A stretch of DNA of 45,236 bases, taken from assembly GCA_029260035.1 (NCBI GenBank), contig JAJDEA010000144.1, positions 1-45,236 of the forward strand, read 5' to 3'. The position numbers and the translations under genes were made by a program. Below are positions 43,605 to 45,236 of this stretch, in pieces; the first letter of the stretch is position 1, and the number at the start of each line of letters is the position of its first letter. Below the pieces are notes generated by a model. The model made no database searches, had not been told where the DNA came from, and worked only from the letters and a program-made list of their open reading frames with translations. The stretch is from Phycisphaerae bacterium. Lineage in GTDB: Bacteria; Planctomycetota; Phycisphaerae; UBA1845.

Positions 43605-44993
43605 ATGGATTTGCTGAACCTTCGCACGCTGCCGTTTCTGACAAGACGCAATTACTACTTCGAGTTCTGGCATCTCCTGCCTTGGAGCGTCCTCGTGGGA
43701 CTGGTCGAAGGCCAATTCGCGAGCGTAGTAGTCTCCAAATCGTTTTCAGGCAGCCCCTTGTTGGTATCGATCGCCACCGCGACGCCGGTTGGCTCACTTC
43801 TGTTTAGCTTGTTTTGGGGAATGCTCTGCGCGGGAAGACCGAAAATCCGGTTGGCGACTCTCTTCGCAAGTGGCACCGCCCTATGCGCAAGCTTGACGGC
43901 AGCTATTCCTACATCTGAATTCGGAGCCATTTGGTTCGTCGTGCAGATTGCCGCATCTCAGGTATTTCTAGCCGGTGTTGTAACAGTTCGTTCAGCCATC
44001 TGGCGATCCAACTATCCCCGTGCGTCGCGAGGGCGCATCGCCGCTCGACTGCAGGCTGTCCGATTCCTCATCAGTGTATTTACGGTGCTGGCAGCTGCAG
44101 CCCTTTGCGACAAGAACCCAAGTGCGTTCAGAATCATCTACCCGTGCGCCGCTGGCTTTGGTGTCATTGGCATCCTGTTCCTACAGCGCCTCCACATTCG
44201 CGGCGAACGCAAAGAGCTTGCCCAGCACAAATTGAGAGGAACTGACGAATCATCCCTGAAGAATGGAACCAGGCGGCACGAAGCGGTCTCGCTTTTCTCG
44301 CCTAAGAACGTGTTCGGGCAGGCTTTTCGCGTATTACGGAATGATCGCCGATTCCGCACCTATTGCATTGCCCAAATCCTCATTGGAATTGCCAACCTGA
44401 TGACATTCGCAGTTGTTGTCTTGATTATTACGCGCGACCTGCCATTAAGCGGGCAAGCATCTTTCTGGATCAGTTCGGCTCTGATCACATCGCTACCCCG
44501 TCTCGTCATGCTGGGATGCCTCGGGCGATGGGGGCGCTTGTTCGATCGTATCGGCGTCGTGCGTTTTCGCGTCGTGAATGTTCTCGTCTGGACATCGTCA
44601 CTGGTTTTCGGGTTGATTGCGTGCAGACTGGTCATCGACGACCATTGCAACAACCCATCCGTATTCCTGGCAGCAATCGCCTTCTTCGTTCTACGCGCGA
44701 TCTTCCAAGGATTGGGGTATGGTGGTGGAGCGCTCGCCTGGAATCTCGGCCATTTGCATTTCGCCAAGCCGGAAGAAGCTGAAATTTACATGGGCATACA
44801 TGTGTCACTTACCGGCCTTCGTGGAACCATCGCACCACTTGGGGGAATGTGGCTTTGGCAATATGCCGGGCTTTCGATATCGTCGGTCTGGGCCATCGCC
44901 ATTGGCCTATCGCTTTGCAGTCTGGCCATTTTTCTCCGCATGGCTCGACAAGAAAAGCGAGAAGGCAGACCCACGGCACCTGGAGACGCATAG
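43605..44993 (+). CDS. Major-facilitator-like transporter
   Basis: A 462-residue polytopic membrane protein with about 12 hydrophobic helices in two halves and a basic central loop (RGERKELAQHKLRG...), the layout of the major facilitator superfamily. It has GRIAARLQAVRFLISV in the first half, similar to loops of drug or sugar exporters. Substrate is unknown and no partner gene is adjacent. The start at ATG 43605 has a weak GAGAGA upstream. Confidence 0.75.
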   Translation: MDLLNLRTLPFLTRRNYYFEFWHLLPWSVLVGLVEGQFASVVVSKSFSGSPLLVSIATATPVGSLLFSLFWGMLCAGRPKIRLATLFASGTALCASLTAAIPTSEFGAIWFVVQIAASQVFLAGVVTVRSAIWRSNYPRASRGRIAARLQAVRFLISVFTVLAAAALCDKNPSAFRIIYPCAAGFGVIGILFLQRLHIRGERKELAQHKLRGTDESSLKNGTRRHEAVSLFSPKNVFGQAFRVLRNDRRFRTYCIAQILIGIANLMTFAVVVLIITRDLPLSGQASFWISSALITSLPRLVMLGCLGRWGRLFDRIGVVRFRVVNVLVWTSSLVFGLIACRLVIDDHCNNPSVFLAAIAFFVLRAIFQGLGYGGGALAWNLGHLHFAKPEEAEIYMGIHVSLTGLRGTIAPLGGMWLWQYAGLSISSVWAIAIGLSLCSLAIFLRMARQEKREGRPTAPGDA

Positions 44994-45236
44994 GCACAAC
45001 CACAGGCACTGCTCAAGAGCAGTGGCACATATTGCAGTGTTGCCGTCACCTGCAAATTGCATTACGTCGCCGCCCTAAAGTATGTCGCGCCCTAACCCGC
45101 ATATTTCATGAGCGATTGTGAGTTTTTGGCGAACTGCAGTTCGGGTGTTGCGATTCACTGGTTGCGCTGATTCGGCGTTGTCGGCGCGCAGGCCCCCTTT
45201 CCCCCGCAGCGATTTCGAGTTGTGCACAAGACCAAT
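44994..45236. other. Right-edge non-coding region
   Basis: No gene is seen in these 243 bases to the window edge. A perfect 14-base palindrome lies at 45130-45143. The region may be the upstream control region of a gene beyond the edge. Confidence 0.4.
45130..45143. promoter_or_regulatory. SOS-box-like palindrome
   Basis: CGAACTGCAGTTCG is a perfect palindrome of the form CGAAC-N4-GTTCG, the half-site arrangement of Gram-positive-type LexA boxes. The gene it would control lies outside the window, so the function is unproven. Confidence 0.4.

Noticed and set aside
1..45236. CRISPR arrays, tRNA/rRNA genes, insertion sequences, prophage
   Set aside because: I looked for regular direct repeats, tRNA-like cloverleaf arms, transposase or integrase motifs and found none that hold up.

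Overview
The window looks like a chromosomal segment of a planctomycete (Planctomycetota), probably Phycisphaerae-like. The reasons are cumulative: a prepilin of the H-X9-DG type, zinc-ribbon membrane proteins of the CPxC...CPSCGW kind, a dockerin-like calcium-binding segment, thrombospondin-type calcium repeats with an IPTL-CTERM-like tail (IPTVSEWG), a Ser/Thr kinase fused to a membrane anchor and TPR-like repeats, and a TolQ/ExbB protein with its own signal peptide. The family assignments come from reading motifs; the taxonomic call is inference. No rRNA, tRNA, CRISPR array, insertion sequence or prophage was seen.

Left part (1-15 kb). A truncated gene end is followed by a pseudopilin-like protein, a LysM lipoprotein, the RecG helicase (best start is a TTG with a good ribosome binding site), a TrkH-TrkA potassium uptake pair, a secreted multi-domain protein with three haem-binding CxxCH motifs, a secreted sialidase-like beta-propeller protein, a small conserved protein, a duplicated 6-pyruvoyltetrahydropterin/6-carboxytetrahydropterin synthase-like protein whose first half has lost the metal site, a membrane-bound diguanylate cyclase and a family 2 glycosyltransferase.

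Centre (15-24 kb). This is the most interesting block. A run of six co-directional genes encodes a membrane-anchored von Willebrand A (vWA) protein, a secreted repeat protein, a TolQ/ExbB-type proton channel subunit, two different ExbD/TolR subunits and a 940-residue secreted TPR-like protein. A secreted helical protein is transcribed divergently. The vWA protein has a TonB-like transmembrane helix (S-x3-H) and a proline-rich spacer, so it may be a TonB-like energy transducer with a vWA head in place of the TonB C-terminal domain.

Right part (24-45 kb). An isochorismatase-like hydrolase, a zinc-ribbon membrane peptide and a Nudix hydrolase fused to a zinc-ribbon/four-helix membrane domain are followed by a minus-strand ComFC-HNH endonuclease pair with overlapping genes. 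Next come an RND efflux operon preceded by a perfect dyad over its -10 box, citrate synthase, a small lipoprotein, a beta-hydroxyacid dehydrogenase, a long structured non-coding interval, a gamma-carbonic anhydrase, the kinase-TPR protein, a small conserved protein, an orphan soluble histidine kinase, thioredoxin reductase, an HExxH lipoprotein, an unknown protein and a major-facilitator transporter.

Across the window an imperfect intergenic repeat of about 90 bp occurs at least five times plus one partial copy, on both strands. It has three conserved blocks: CTCTATTC...GTAGC, ATTCGCCGCTAC and a GCTATA-like end. It was found by eye, is not explained by any gene, and is a leading candidate for an undescribed element.
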